NCBI GenBank assembly: GCA_963691705.1
Contig: OY829541.1
Coordinates: forward strand, 36,349,661-36,413,660
DNA from: Viola odorata
Taxonomy: Eukaryota; Streptophyta; Magnoliopsida; Malpighiales; Violaceae
Length of the DNA: 64,000 nt
Direction: 5' to 3'
Both the position numbers and the translations under genes were made by a program. Of this stretch, positions 8,681-18,100 are shown piece after piece. The notes beneath the pieces are model-generated. The model was given only the letters and a program-made list of their open reading frames with translations. It did not search any database and had not been told where the DNA came from. Within the stretch, counting starts at the first letter, position 1; the number at the start of each line of letters is the position of its first letter.

Positions 8681-10007
8681 ATGTCGGGCGATTCACCAGG
8701 AAGCGTTACAAATCGAGAGATGATGGAGGCCATAAGAAAGATCAGTGAAAAGCTTGATAAGATAGAAAAACGGGTAGGAGAGATAGAACAACGGGCAGGA
8801 GTGGAAAAAGTCAAATTAAGGGACGAGGTCGAGGAGCCACCTGATGGCGCACACCCTTTGTACGTTGCATAAACCCTAGGCGCAGATCCGAGCAGCGAGC
8901 GCCTCATGCATATTGGTATGAAGAGGTTGAACGTGAAGAAGCTTATGAGAGGCAGGAGCACTATGATGAAAGGTGAGAGTGCTATGATAAGAGGCAACCT
9001 AGGTTTGAGGACCGAGTTGGCGCAAACCTAGGGAGTATGAGAATGAAAATTCCGCAATTTGAAGGGACGAAAAATCCGGATATGTACTTGGCTTGGGAGT
9101 GAAAGGTCCAATCTATTTTCCTTTTCCATAATTATTCGAAAAGGGAGAAATAGAAGTTAGCCTCATCCCAGTTTCACGGATATGCTATCCAATAATGGAA
9201 TGAGTTTAACGCTGCTAGGAGCAGAGGTTACTTCAATCCTATCAACACTTGGGAGGATATGAAGATACTTATGAGATGTCGATATATACCCACTCACTTT
9301 CACCGAGGCCTTTTTCAAAGGTTACAGACCTTGACTCAAGGAAACATGAGTGTTGTAGGTACTTAAATGAGTTGGAGATCGCTTTGGAAATAACACAAGT
9401 CAAGGAGACCGAAGAGGTAACGATGGTGAGATTCTTGAGGGGCCTCAACCGAGAGATAGCCAACCAATTGAAGTTCATTGATTGCTACTCCTTAGAGGAT
9501 ATGTTACATAAGGCTATCAACATAGAGGAGCAAAGGAAGACGAGGTCTCCTTATCCTACTGTCATACCTACTAAGTCAACGGCGCGGAGGAAGTCGACTT
9601 GGGAGAAAGAGGACAAAGGTGTGAATCCGGTTCTGAAGGTGCTACCTAATAATGATAGCACTAAGCGTGCAATTGATCCATAAGTACCTCAAGGGAAGTC
9701 GGTTAGTAGTGGTCCTTCTTCTTCAACACCTCCTAAAGCATCAACGAGTAATATTGTTTGTTATAAGTGTAATGGACAAGGACACATATCATCCGCATGC
9801 CCTAACAAGCAGATCTTGAAGGAGAATGACGAGTTGAATAGCAAAGATAATCGCAAACTCGAGGAGCCTAAGTGTAAGGAGATTGAGGGCAGTAGTGATT
9901 CAGATGATGGAGAGGTTTTGGTTAACGCGATACATCAGGCACTTATGAGTAGACAAACCCTAAACGCGCTACCAGAGATTGAGGCGAGCTGTGAGGATCA
10001 AAGGTGA
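8681..10007 (+). pseudogene. Decayed Gag of the pol-less element
   Basis: The start at 8681 (MSGDSPGS) corresponds to the start of the chromovirus gag at 42518. It is followed by a coiled-coil-like heptad stretch rich in Glu, Lys and Ile. The Gag core is recognisable across frames: MKIPQFEGTKNPDMYLAWE near 9045, HNYSKRE near 9130, then an open frame 9249-9683 with LNREIANQLKF. A CCHC zinc knuckle (C-Y-K-C-x4-G-H-x4-C) lies at about 9757-9800. At least two stops and frame changes occur between 8873 and 9250. Related Gag proteins assemble the particle and bind RNA; this copy could only do so after correction. Confidence 0.75.
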
Positions 10008-10334
10008 TTCATTGAGTCACATTCTGAGTTTGAAAAAGAAAAAGAAAAAGAGAAATTGAGTGTCAAAAAGAAAAAGGGAAATAAAATTCAAAACAACCCC
10101 CATGAAAAGAGTGAGCATGGGAAAAGAGATAGTGAGAAAAACAGCACGCATAAAAATAGAGAGCATGCGAGAGGAAAACACTTGCATGACAATAGAGAGC
10201 ATGCAGAGAGTGGCGTTCATGAAAAAAGAGAGATGAGTGTTTACACCATAGAGAAGAAAGTGAGGAACACATTATGTATGCATAAAAACTGTTTTGGCAC
10301 AAGCCACCAAAAACTGTTTGATTTTTGGCCATAA
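10008..10334 (+). other. Lys/Glu/His-rich open segment, unrecognised
   Basis: After a TGA the same strand stays open from 10056 to 10334 and encodes a low-complexity chain. It begins with KKKKGNK, then three spaced repeats around REHA (THKNREHARGK, HDNREHAESG, HEKREMS). The bases are purine-biased on this strand. In the complete chromovirus the corresponding place begins the acidic linker before protease. No domain is recognised; it may be expanded linker sequence. Confidence 0.45.
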
Positions 10335-10415
10335 CGCCTAGACTTTACTAACACTAAACCATTCATTTTCTATTCTAGTGTTTTTTGTTCTCATGTGTAG
10401 GGAAAGAAAGAGTTA

Positions 10416-11855
10416 TTGGCAGTAAGAAAGCATCACTCATTGGAGCCAAAAGGATGGAAAGAGACTTGCGCATCCATGATGACTAGTTTGGCTAATTCTA
10501 GTCGAGAAGGTAAATTGCGCCTTTCTTTCCTTAGGTCTGATTCGTGTAAGTATATGGACATCATTGATTTGCATAATTCTGAAAATAATTTAATTGATGA
10601 TGGTCGTATGCAAAGGTCGAAGGCTAAGTCATATACCTTTGAGGAGTACTTGTAAAAACGCAAACGATTTGACATTTTGTCTAGGCCAAGTGATGAGATA
10701 GTTATACCTAGAGCTAATTGTGAGGATTTGTTTCACTATTTTGGTACGATTAATGTTCCTAACATGTGTCTCGAAGAGATTTGGTACTTGTGTGGTTTAC
10801 CCGTGAGTTTTGTTAGCAAACGCCGAAAGAAGTCCTTTAGCAACTTAGGGCAACAATTGCAGAGGAAACGTATAGTGCCGAGATCACAATATTGTGTATC
10901 TACCTCCTTGAAACAGCCAACAAAGGTTATAAGGGAAGAACGAGCTCTTGGAGCCGTATGGTATTCTTTGGTTTGTAAGTTTGAGTTTGTTAATGATTTT
11001 TCGCTTTTATTTGCTTACAACTCATTTGGTTATGGATTTATACTCGTGGTGTCGCTAAATCCTTTGTCTTTAAGTTACTATGCAAGTTTAAGAGTTGACA
11101 AGGATTCGGTGATGGCAAAAATACCATTGGAGCAAGCCGTGACTCACATGGAGCGCATGGGCATTCCTCGGACTGACCAAGGATACAAAAGGGGGCTTCG
11201 CATGTTCGTCAAAGTCCTTGATTGGGATAAGATGCCTACTCAATCCAAGGAGATGGGCACTGATTTGGGCAGTGGTTCAACCCATACCATTGTCAAGCGC
11301 GTGAATACCAAGGGCGAATTGGGTGTCTTGGGTAATCTCGGGACTAATTGTGTACCTCTCGCTCATACTAACTTAAGGTATTGCCTTGCAGGTGCTATTG
11401 AAGATCCTAATGAGGATTCGAGGGTGAACCCTCTCCGAGGAGGAGGAAATGATGCAAATCCTATCATGCCACCTACTGGATCGTTGACTCGCGTGAGGAG
11501 CAAGCAAGTGAAGCTGCTCGGACTGGTGCGCAAAAAGCAAGAAGTGACAAGCGAAGTAACCAAGAATGATCTTGACGTCATGACGCCCACCCTTGGCGTC
11601 ATGACGCCCAAACCAGAAGTTGCGGGCAGATTTAGCGTCTTGACGCCGACCCCTAGCGTCATGATGCCCAAAATAGAGAGTTGCGAGGAGCCTTGGTGTC
11701 ATGACGCCCAAAACAGAGAGGTGGTTTTCTTCGAGCTGCAGCATTGGCATCATGACGCCGAACCCTGGCGTCATGACGTCCGCGATGTCCAGATTTGCGC
11801 AATCTCAGCTTTTGCGTCCAAGAAGGAAACTTCCGAATTTCCAGTTTTTAATTAA
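10416..11855 (+). pseudogene. Unknown open frame replacing pol and running into the 3' LTR
   Basis: One reading frame covers 10416-11855, broken only by a TAA at 10653-10655. The longer part has its first ATG at 10764. The chain is unlike any retroelement enzyme I know: Trp/Tyr/Cys-rich near the start (LEEIWYLCGLP), a hydrophobic stretch around 11010-11080 (FGYGFILVVSLNPLSL) and a GTDLGSGSTHTIVK segment. The last part, DPNEDSRVNPLRGGGNDANP, clearly corresponds to the C-terminal tail of the chromovirus polyprotein, which also reads into its 3' LTR. So the tail is pol-derived and the middle is of unknown origin. No function is proposed. Confidence 0.5.
11437..11449 (+). other. Polypurine tract of the pol-less element
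   Basis: GAGGAGGAGGAAA sits directly before the 3' LTR (11450) and would prime plus-strand synthesis. It lies inside the open frame, encoding the RGGGN residues. Confidence 0.75.
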
Positions 11856-12335
11856 CTATTTTTATTATTAATTAATTAGTATGGATTTATGTATAATTAT
11901 TTTAATTAATTACCTTAATTAGGAATTCAATTAGGAGTAGGATTTCTAAGATAAGGATTTAGGGTTTTCCTATTTAAAGGAGCCACCCTTCTCATTGTAA
12001 GCTTAAGATATTTTTACCCAATCAAATTGATATTGAGACTTTGTCTTTGAAAGAGTTATCTCCTCTTGTTTGTTTGTGGACTCGAACCTTGTGTCTTTCT
12101 CGGTTTCGCAAGCCAAGCTTGAGTAAGTAAAATTGAAGCTGCGACGAATCGTGGACTCGATTCAACCCCTCTCATAAGTGGACTCTTGTGAAAACCTCAT
12201 CTAGGTATTCAACGTAGGCTGGTGGACTCTTGTCGACGCTCCTTCTCTAGTGAGAACTATCTATTCCGCATTGAAGTCCAATCCTTCTAACTAGATCAAA
12301 TAATCAACGCATCCTAGGAAACTAGGATCGTATCA
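11450..12335 (+). repeat. 3' LTR of the pol-less element
   Basis: Starts TGATGCAAATCC and ends GGATCGTATCA. It is followed by the TSD CTTAT. The array of CGTCATGACG words is at 11572-11790, with a perfect GGCGTCATGACGCC at 11595-11608. The upstream open frame continues through the array to 11855. Confidence 0.9.
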
Positions 12336-12340
12336 CTTAT

Positions 12341-12527
12341 CCTTTAACATCCCGCACCTCGATCAAAACCCCCAACTCAAAAGACCGTCCCAATGGAGCT
12401 AAGTTCAAGGTTAAGCGTATTGGCGGGTCACATCCCCTAAATAAGAACAAAGGGCTTAAACTGAACTGGGAATCTCCTCTTTTTAAAAGTAAAAAGTGTT
12501 CTGATGAGGAGCTGATGGGTAGCAACT
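12341..12527 (+). pseudogene. LINE ORF1-like segment, part 2
   Basis: The frame interrupted at 6963 resumes here and stays open to the solo LTR at 12528 (PLTSRTSIK ... RIGGSHPLNK ... KSKKCSDEELMG). The chain is basic and Ser/Pro-rich, as in the C-terminal part of plant LINE ORF1 proteins. After the solo LTR the same frame continues from 13063 (one TAG, then IWNPYLGVKVDNEE) to about 13165. Continuity across both insertions is the main evidence. Confidence 0.5.
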
Positions 12528-13057
12528 TGATAACAATTGATAAAACACTGAGGGTATATTCGTCTTTTCACCCCAAGTCAAGGCCAGACCACTATAGACC
12601 TTGACTGGCGACAACCACCCAGCTACCGCCCCGTGCTGACCGAGGAATCTTAGGATGGTCGACATCAGCGCTGGGGGGGGGGGGGGGGGGGGGGTAGGGG
12701 AGGACCCACGCGGCATCCTCCTATCCCAAACAGCCTTGGCAACACCTCACTGGCGATATCCTATCCAGCTGACACATGCTGACGTCATCTTGGGCATTAT
12801 CTTTCCTCGTTAACGCCTACTCCCATAGGTAACACCCTCTCCTTTTGCTTATAAATACCCCCTTTTTTAGATCAAAGGTAAGACCAAAATTGCTACCTAA
12901 ATCTCTGCCAAATTACACAGCCATACTAACTTAAGCATCGGAGTGTCTACGTCGGGGCTCCCCCTCCGGCGCTTTGCAGGTACGGCGGACCGCCTCTATA
13001 GTGACTCCGGACGACCATAAACTCTACCCCGCTTTCTCAGAAGTCATAATCTTAACA
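12528..13057 (+). repeat. Solo Tat-type LTR with target-site duplication
   Basis: A 530-base LTR starting TGATAACAATTG and ending AATCTTAACA. The TSD CAACT lies on both sides (12523-12527, 13058-13062). It has TTATAAATACC at about 12849-12859 and the shared AAGCATCGGAGTG and CCCCCTCCGGCGC blocks at about 12935-12980. The R-U5 part matches the LTR pieces at 5391-5963, so it belongs to the same family as the element at 1-5390. A solo LTR with intact TSD means that LTR-LTR recombination removed the internal part. Confidence 0.85.
12673..12694 (+). repeat. Run of 22 G inside the solo LTR
   Basis: An uninterrupted G homopolymer of 22 bases, followed by TAGGGG. Its exact length is likely to be uncertain in the assembly. 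Confidence 0.9.
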
Positions 13058-13194
13058 CAACTAGATTTGGAACCCATATTTGGGTGTAAAGGTTGATAAT
13101 GAGGAGATGTTGAGTAGACCTGCTTCTTTAGATAAGCAACATGCTGAAATACCCGCTCAAGGAATTTGATTCTGTCTTTTGACAAAGTGTCTTG

Positions 13195-14117
13195 CTCCCT
13201 CTTCTGAAATTCTTGTTATATTAAGTTTAAATATTTTATTTTGGAATTGCGAAGGGGTTACTGACAATGTGTTCGCTAATTTTGCTTCTAATATAGTGAG
13301 GATGTAGAGATTATCTATTTTGATTATGCTTGAACCATGCATTGGTTGGGTTTCTCTCTTCTTCTTTTTTGAATGGAAGCTCGTGGGTTCTCTAAAGGTA
13401 TATGGGTCATATGGAATTTTAATGTTCAACTCTATATCCTCTCGGTCACCTTTCAAGCAATCCATTTCAAGGCTGTGGTATGTAACGAACATGACTTCTT
13501 CCTCACAGTTGTGTATGCGAGTCTAAACAACAACAATAGATGGGCTTCTTGGGCTGACTTGCTATCTCTTTCAGAAAATATGAATGCTCTTGGATTGTTG
13601 GTGGAGACTTCAACGTTTTGCTCTTTGATCATGAGAAAGCATGTGGATCTTGTCGAGAAAGTAAGCCTTGTCCTATATTTCGTGACTATATTCTAGCTTG
13701 TAATCTAAGCGATATGGGTTGCAGTGGTCCCAAATTCACATGGCATCGAGGCATAGTGTTGGAGATATTGTAGAGAGTTATATACAATAATCATTGGATT
13801 ATTATAATGGGACCTTCCAAAATCCACCATCTTCCTCGCCTGTATTCGGAACATAGACCGATTCTTCTTTCTATTTCTTCTACTTGCATTACTGAGCCTA
13901 GCAACTCCTTCATATTCTTAGCTCTATGGGTCCTTCATGATAACTTTCTTCCTTTTGTGAGTAATAACTGGAATAAGAGTCTGAGTATTATGGATGCTCT
14001 TCAAGACTTTCAGGGGAGAATCTCAGTATGGAATAAAGAGATTTTTGGCAACATCTTTGTTGAAAACAAATCAATCCTAAAGCGGCTTGGGGGAATTGAG
14101 AATTTTTTAGAAATTAA
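13195..14117 (+). pseudogene. LINE ORF2, endonuclease domain
   Basis: Pieces of an apurinic-like endonuclease domain are spread over several frames. ILFWNCEGV near 13233 matches the usual ORF2 start (ILxWNCRG). Then come EARGFSKGIWVIWN near 13375 and FFLTVVYASLNNNNR near 13495. The final piece, DFQGRISVWNKEIFGNIF, near 14010, is the linker that follows the endonuclease. This domain would nick target DNA to prime LINE reverse transcription. Frame changes and stops show it is dead. The DNA transposon at 14118 interrupts the linker. Confidence 0.75.
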
Positions 14118-14339
14118 GTGCGTGTTTACCTGGGAGAATTTCCCAGTTTTTAGAAAACTGGAGAATTTTCCAGAAAACATGTTTACTTCGTATAGTTTTC
14201 GTTTTCTGTTTGAAAATAAAAATTCTTCATTGGAAAATCGATGAACAAATTTGGAGAACGAAAAAAATGCGTTCTCCAGTTTTCCAACTCTTGGCAAGCT
14301 AATTGGAAAACTCGGATTTCCACTTTAATGAATTTTTTT

Positions 14340-14775
14340 AATAGGATTTTGCCCCTGAGGCCATCTCCTCATCCATTTCTCACCTTCTTCCGCATTCCTC
14401 TTCAAACCCTAACGCCTCTTCTCACCTTCTTCCTCTCCAGATCGTCGCCTCCTCTCTTTCCGTCAGCCAGCGCCGGTCCCAGAGTTAGCCACTCCCTCAG
14501 TCATCCAACGCCGCCTCCTCTCCTCTCTCGTCGTGTCGTGTCGTCGGCCAACAGCAGCATAACTCCTATCCTCTCTTCTCTCGTCGCATGATAAGGTTCT
14601 TCTCTACCTCCCTATACGACGCTATGTCTCGCGCTACTGCAATGTTATCGTCGTCTTCGTCAACATCAGCTGCTCTGTCGCTGAAAACTCCTACCAATAT
14701 GATGGTAATTCCTCCTATATTGCGATGTCATTCCAATCTTCAAATCCATGTAAATTTGTTGCTGCCATCTTGATT
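14340..14775 (+). other. Possible captured 5' UTR and first exon of an unknown gene
   Basis: CT-rich sequence with long Ser/Pro-coding stretches leads to ATG codons at 14588 and 14624. A short Ser/Ala-rich reading frame then runs to AATATGATG followed by GTAATT, which could be a splice donor. The Ser-rich start would suit a plastid or mitochondrial targeting peptide, but I do not recognise the gene. It may come from the same donor locus as the exon at 15193 or from another. Confidence 0.35.
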
Positions 14776-15192
14776 TCAAGCTTCCTGCTTTTCATGAATG
14801 GGCTATGCGACTCCTTTTCAGCTGTTGTGAATTAATTTTCTTCTCTTGTCACTTAAAGCATGCTTGATGAGATAGTAGGTTACAATCTCATTAACGTGAC
14901 CATGTGCTTCTGCACCAACCCATTTGTTAACATTCCCATTTTCATTTGAAATAGTATTTCAGCTTCAAGGTAAAAGGAAGCTTGTAGGATATTACCGATT
15001 CATATAATTGAAACATGTATGTGGTTCTGTGAAATCATCTGATGATGCGTATTTCTGTTGTTGAATTAGTACTCATATAGCTGTCGAATTTAGGCTCATT
15101 ATGCTGTTGAATTAATGCTCGTTTTGCTGCCGATTTGTTGCTTGAACTGATGCTTAATTCCTTGTTGAAATGCTGCCCATTTTTGTTGTCGA

Positions 15193-15328
15193 ATTGGAAG
15201 AGCTATTGGGCCAGGAATTGCTGCTGCACTAGAAGATGTAAATTCTGATACAAGCATTCTTCTAGGGACTAGATTAAACATAGTACAACATGACACGAAT
15301 TGCAGTGGATTTCTCGGAACCATGGAAG
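15193..15328 (+). pseudogene. Captured exon of a plant glutamate-receptor-like (GLR) gene
   Basis: An uninterrupted 45-codon stretch reads IGRAIGPGIAAALEDVNSD, then TSILLGTRLNIV and HDTNCSGFLGTME. It matches the N-terminal ligand-binding (ANF receptor) region of plant GLR proteins, where a DVN(S/A)D ... L ... D(T/S)NCSGF(I/L)GT(M/V)E pattern is conserved. Homology stops at GAAG|GTATTC, the place where GLR genes have an exon end. The following sequence looks like intron. GLR proteins are plasma-membrane or endomembrane cation channels; this fragment has no channel region and cannot make one. It lies in the DNA transposon 14118-16677. Confidence 0.8.
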
Positions 15329-16244
15329 GTATTCCTACAGAAGTCAAAACATTTTGGTGAATTTAAGATCACTTTAAGGATAAGCCTTTTTGTTTTCTTA
15401 ATTTCTTAGGCAGTAGAAAGCAAGACTCTGCAATTTTATATGTGAAATATTATAATATTATATGGTGATTCCTTTTGTCCCTCAATTTGCTTTAGTTCTT
15501 TGCTTTCTGAATGAAAATTCTGCAATCCTGTAGCTTACCATCATTTCTTGTATGATTAACTCTTATGTTGGTAACCTGTGCTAGGAACTATGATTTTGAT
15601 AGCATATTGTGAGTTTTCTTGGAGTCTAGCTAATACATCACCTCTCTTTTTTACTTCAAATGGTATTTTTGCTATTCCCTCTGTTTAGGTAGTTACGCGA
15701 GACTATTGCTCAAATTGTTTTATTCTAGCATTGATGTTGGACAAATTTTATCAGAGTCCTGATCATGAACAACTAATGAAGTAATTGAATGCTAAACGTA
15801 CATCTGCGCGTTCTTGCATAGAAAAGGCTTCAAGTAATTGGCTTCTCTCATTTCTAACCGGATTTGGACTTTGATGTTTGTTTGATATTAAATAAGCATA
15901 TCCATGTTGGTGTTTCATGTGAAGTAGAGTAAAATAAATTCTCACAGAAACCAGATTATAGAAGTGGATTTTAGAGGATGATGTGTTTACTCTTGTTCTA
16001 CTGCTGTCTTTTAACTCATTCCTCAGGCTACAAAATTTCTTAACATGATGCGTTTTAATGATTGATTTAATACTTTTAAAATATTTCGAGGATAAAATAC
16101 AACATTAGTAATGTTTACAAGATCTCAACTCCTTTATCTAAAAATTGTGTAGAAAATGTTTGCAGAAAATTATGCAGAAAAATGCAGCAAATTTGTGTAG
16201 AAAATGATGACATAATTAATCGATGATATATTTTAGTTTTTTCT

Positions 16245-16677
16245 AAAATTTGAAAATTAGTGCGAAGTAAACACGCCTTAAATGTTCGTATTTATTGATC
16301 ATATTCAATTTGTTTTTTTAATGATAATATATGTAATTTTTACCCAAGGAAAATATTTATTAGTTTATTAATCTTCACAAACCGAAGAAAATAATAACAT
16401 TATGTTTTCATTAAAAAAATAATGTTGGAACAAAAATGTTTTTTGGTTTTCAAAAATTTGGAAAATAGTGCTAAGTAAACACGTTTTTCAGTTTTTCAGT
16501 TTTCCACATCAGGAAAATAGTGCGAAGTAAACAGGTTTTCCAGTTTTTCAGTTTTCCACATCAAAAAAATAGTGCGAAGTAAACGCGTTTTTCAGTTTTC
16601 TGTTGGAAAAGAAAATTCTCTAATTTCAGAAAATCGATAGATTTTCAAACAGAAAATTCTCCGAACTAAACGCGCCC
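16245..16677. repeat. Subterminal direct repeats of the DNA transposon
   Basis: Four copies of a block with AGTGCGAAGTAAAC(A/G)C occur near 16258, 16468, 16517 and 16568. Each of the last three is joined to CAGTTTTTCAGTTTTCCACATC or a shortened form. Read on the other strand each starts (A)CGYGTTTACTTCGCACTATTTTC, like the terminal inverted repeat. The left end has a second, similar copy near 14180 (ATGTTTACTTCGTATAG). Such subterminal repeats often bind transposase. Confidence 0.65.
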
Positions 16678-16680
16678 TAA

Positions 16681-18100
16681 GTTTTCTACTTTTCTTTCTA
16701 ATCTTGAATCTAACTTGAAAGAAAAATTGGCTAATATTCTTGTGCAAGAGCAGGTCTTTCGGAGACAAATGGCCAAACATATTGGCTCCTTGCTGGTGAC
16801 AAGAACACCTCCTTCTTCCATGAGAAAATACGTGCTAAACGATAAAAATCCTTTGTTGCAGGTCTGTTTCTAGAAATATTGATTGGTGCAATAGTCAGCC
16901 AACGTTAATGCAACATGCTGTTGCATTTTTCAGCTGAGTTGTATAAATAAGTTGACCACCTCTCCTCTTTATTTCACATTTGGGACTGATTTTCTGAGAT
17001 TAATAATGGTCATCTTAAATCTCTATGTACTTCAGCGCTTGAAGGGGAAATCTGTGTGGCCCTCTTCTCAATGAAGTCGCTTAAGGCAGCGGGAGCGGAT
17101 GGGTTTAACCTTCTCCTTTTTTTCCAAAATTGTTGGGATTTAGTTAAGGAGTCGGTTTTCCAATCGTTAACAGCTCCTTCCAAGGTGATCCCACTCATCC
17201 ATCTCTTTGCAAACCTGTAATTGTTCTCATCCCGAAGAAAGACAAACCTACCGTCATGAGCAACCCTCCGCCAAGTAGCTTATTTATTATTAGTGGTTTT
17301 TAAAGTCCTCAAGAAAATCCTCACTAAAATATTGAAAGATTTCTTTCCATCTATGATTGGTCCTCATCAGTCTACCTTCATCCTAGGAAGGCAAATAACA
17401 GACAATATCCTGGTTGTTCAGGAAGTTTGGCACACTATGCGCTACAAGCAAGGGAACACTTGGATTATGGTAAAGGTTGATCTTGAAAAACATATGACCG
17501 TCTGTGTTAGAGCTTTATTCTAGATTCCTTATAAGAAGCTGGTTTTCCCATAAATTTTTGAGACTTGCTTAGTCGCGCATGGTATAGTAGTAGCTCAAGT
17601 ATTTTATGGAATGACAAGCTTTTATATTCTCTCTCTCCATTTAGAGGTGTGCGTCAAAGGGATTCAATCTCCCCCTATCCTTTTGTAGTTTGTATGGAGA
17701 GGCTATCTCATGCAATCTTGAGAGTAGTTGAGGAGAATCGTTGGTGCCCCATTCTGTTCAGCCATTGTGTCCCCGCATTCTTAAGGCTTTTTGCAGAAGT
17801 CTTAGTTGATCAAATTCAAGTTATTAATTCAGTGCTAGAAGAATTTTGCCTTTGCTCAGCTCAGGAAGTAAATATGAAGAAAACTGTTTTTATTGTTTCT
17901 AAAAATGTGTCTCGCGCTTTCTCGTAAGCCATCCATCAAGCCTCAGGTTTTAAGCTTGTTTCGGACCTTGGTCATTATTTGGGGGTCCCTATTATACACA
18001 GGAGAGCAGGTAAAAAGTACTATTCCTACCTGGTGTAGAGAGTTCAAGCTCGCCTAGCATCCTAGAAAGCAAATTCGTTAACCCTTGCTGACCGAATAAC
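16681..18100 (+). pseudogene. LINE ORF2, reverse transcriptase
   Basis: The frame cut at 14117 resumes at 16681 (SNLKEKLANILVQEQVFRRQ). RT blocks follow in several frames: SMKSLKAAGADGFN near 17065, GPHQSTFILGRQITDNILV near 17358 and KVDLEKH near 17475. Then come SSILWNDKLLYS and GVRQRDSISPYPFVVCMERL near 17590-17705. The expected (F/Y)ADD block near 17780 reads RLFAEVLV and has lost its catalytic aspartates. These are RT fingers and palm segments of plant L1 elements. Numerous stops make it inactive. Confidence 0.8.

Larger units (their letters stand above)
6964..12335 (+). mobile_element. Non-autonomous chromovirus-like LTR retrotransposon without pol
   Basis: Two LTRs of 885-886 bases (6964-7848 and 11450-12335) start TGATGC(G/A)AATCC and end GGATCGTATCA, and the 5-base TSD CTTAT flanks them (6959-6963, 12336-12340). 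Between them are a primer-binding region, a decayed gag with one zinc knuckle, a Lys/Glu/His-rich segment, an unrecognised open frame and a polypurine tract. No protease, RT, RNase H or integrase motif is visible. The termini, primer site and gag match the complete chromovirus at 36777-43659, so that type of element may have supplied enzymes in trans (inference). LTRs differ by several percent. Confidence 0.9.
14118..16677. mobile_element. PIF/Harbinger-like non-autonomous DNA transposon carrying gene fragments
   Basis: It is bounded by TAA duplications (14115-14117 and 16678-16680). The left end GTGCGTGTTTACCTGGGAGA and the right end, read inward on the other strand, GGGCGCGTTTAGTTCGGAGA, are inverted repeats that continue into AATTT. 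The 3-base TAA target site and GGGCGCGTTT terminus fit the PIF/Harbinger (Tourist-like) superfamily. Without it the LINE frame is continuous. No transposase is visible in 2560 bases. Inside are a pyrimidine-rich exon-like segment (14340-14775) and a glutamate-receptor-like exon (15193-15328) with a splice donor, so it captured genomic DNA. Confidence 0.75.

Noticed and set aside
8593..8997. Minus-strand hydrophobic frame of 134 codons
   Set aside because: Antisense of the gag start region of the pol-less element, which has a homologue in the chromovirus.
10063..10332. Minus-strand frame rich in Phe, His and Cys
   Set aside because: Antisense of a purine-rich repeat; no membrane-protein pattern beyond composition.
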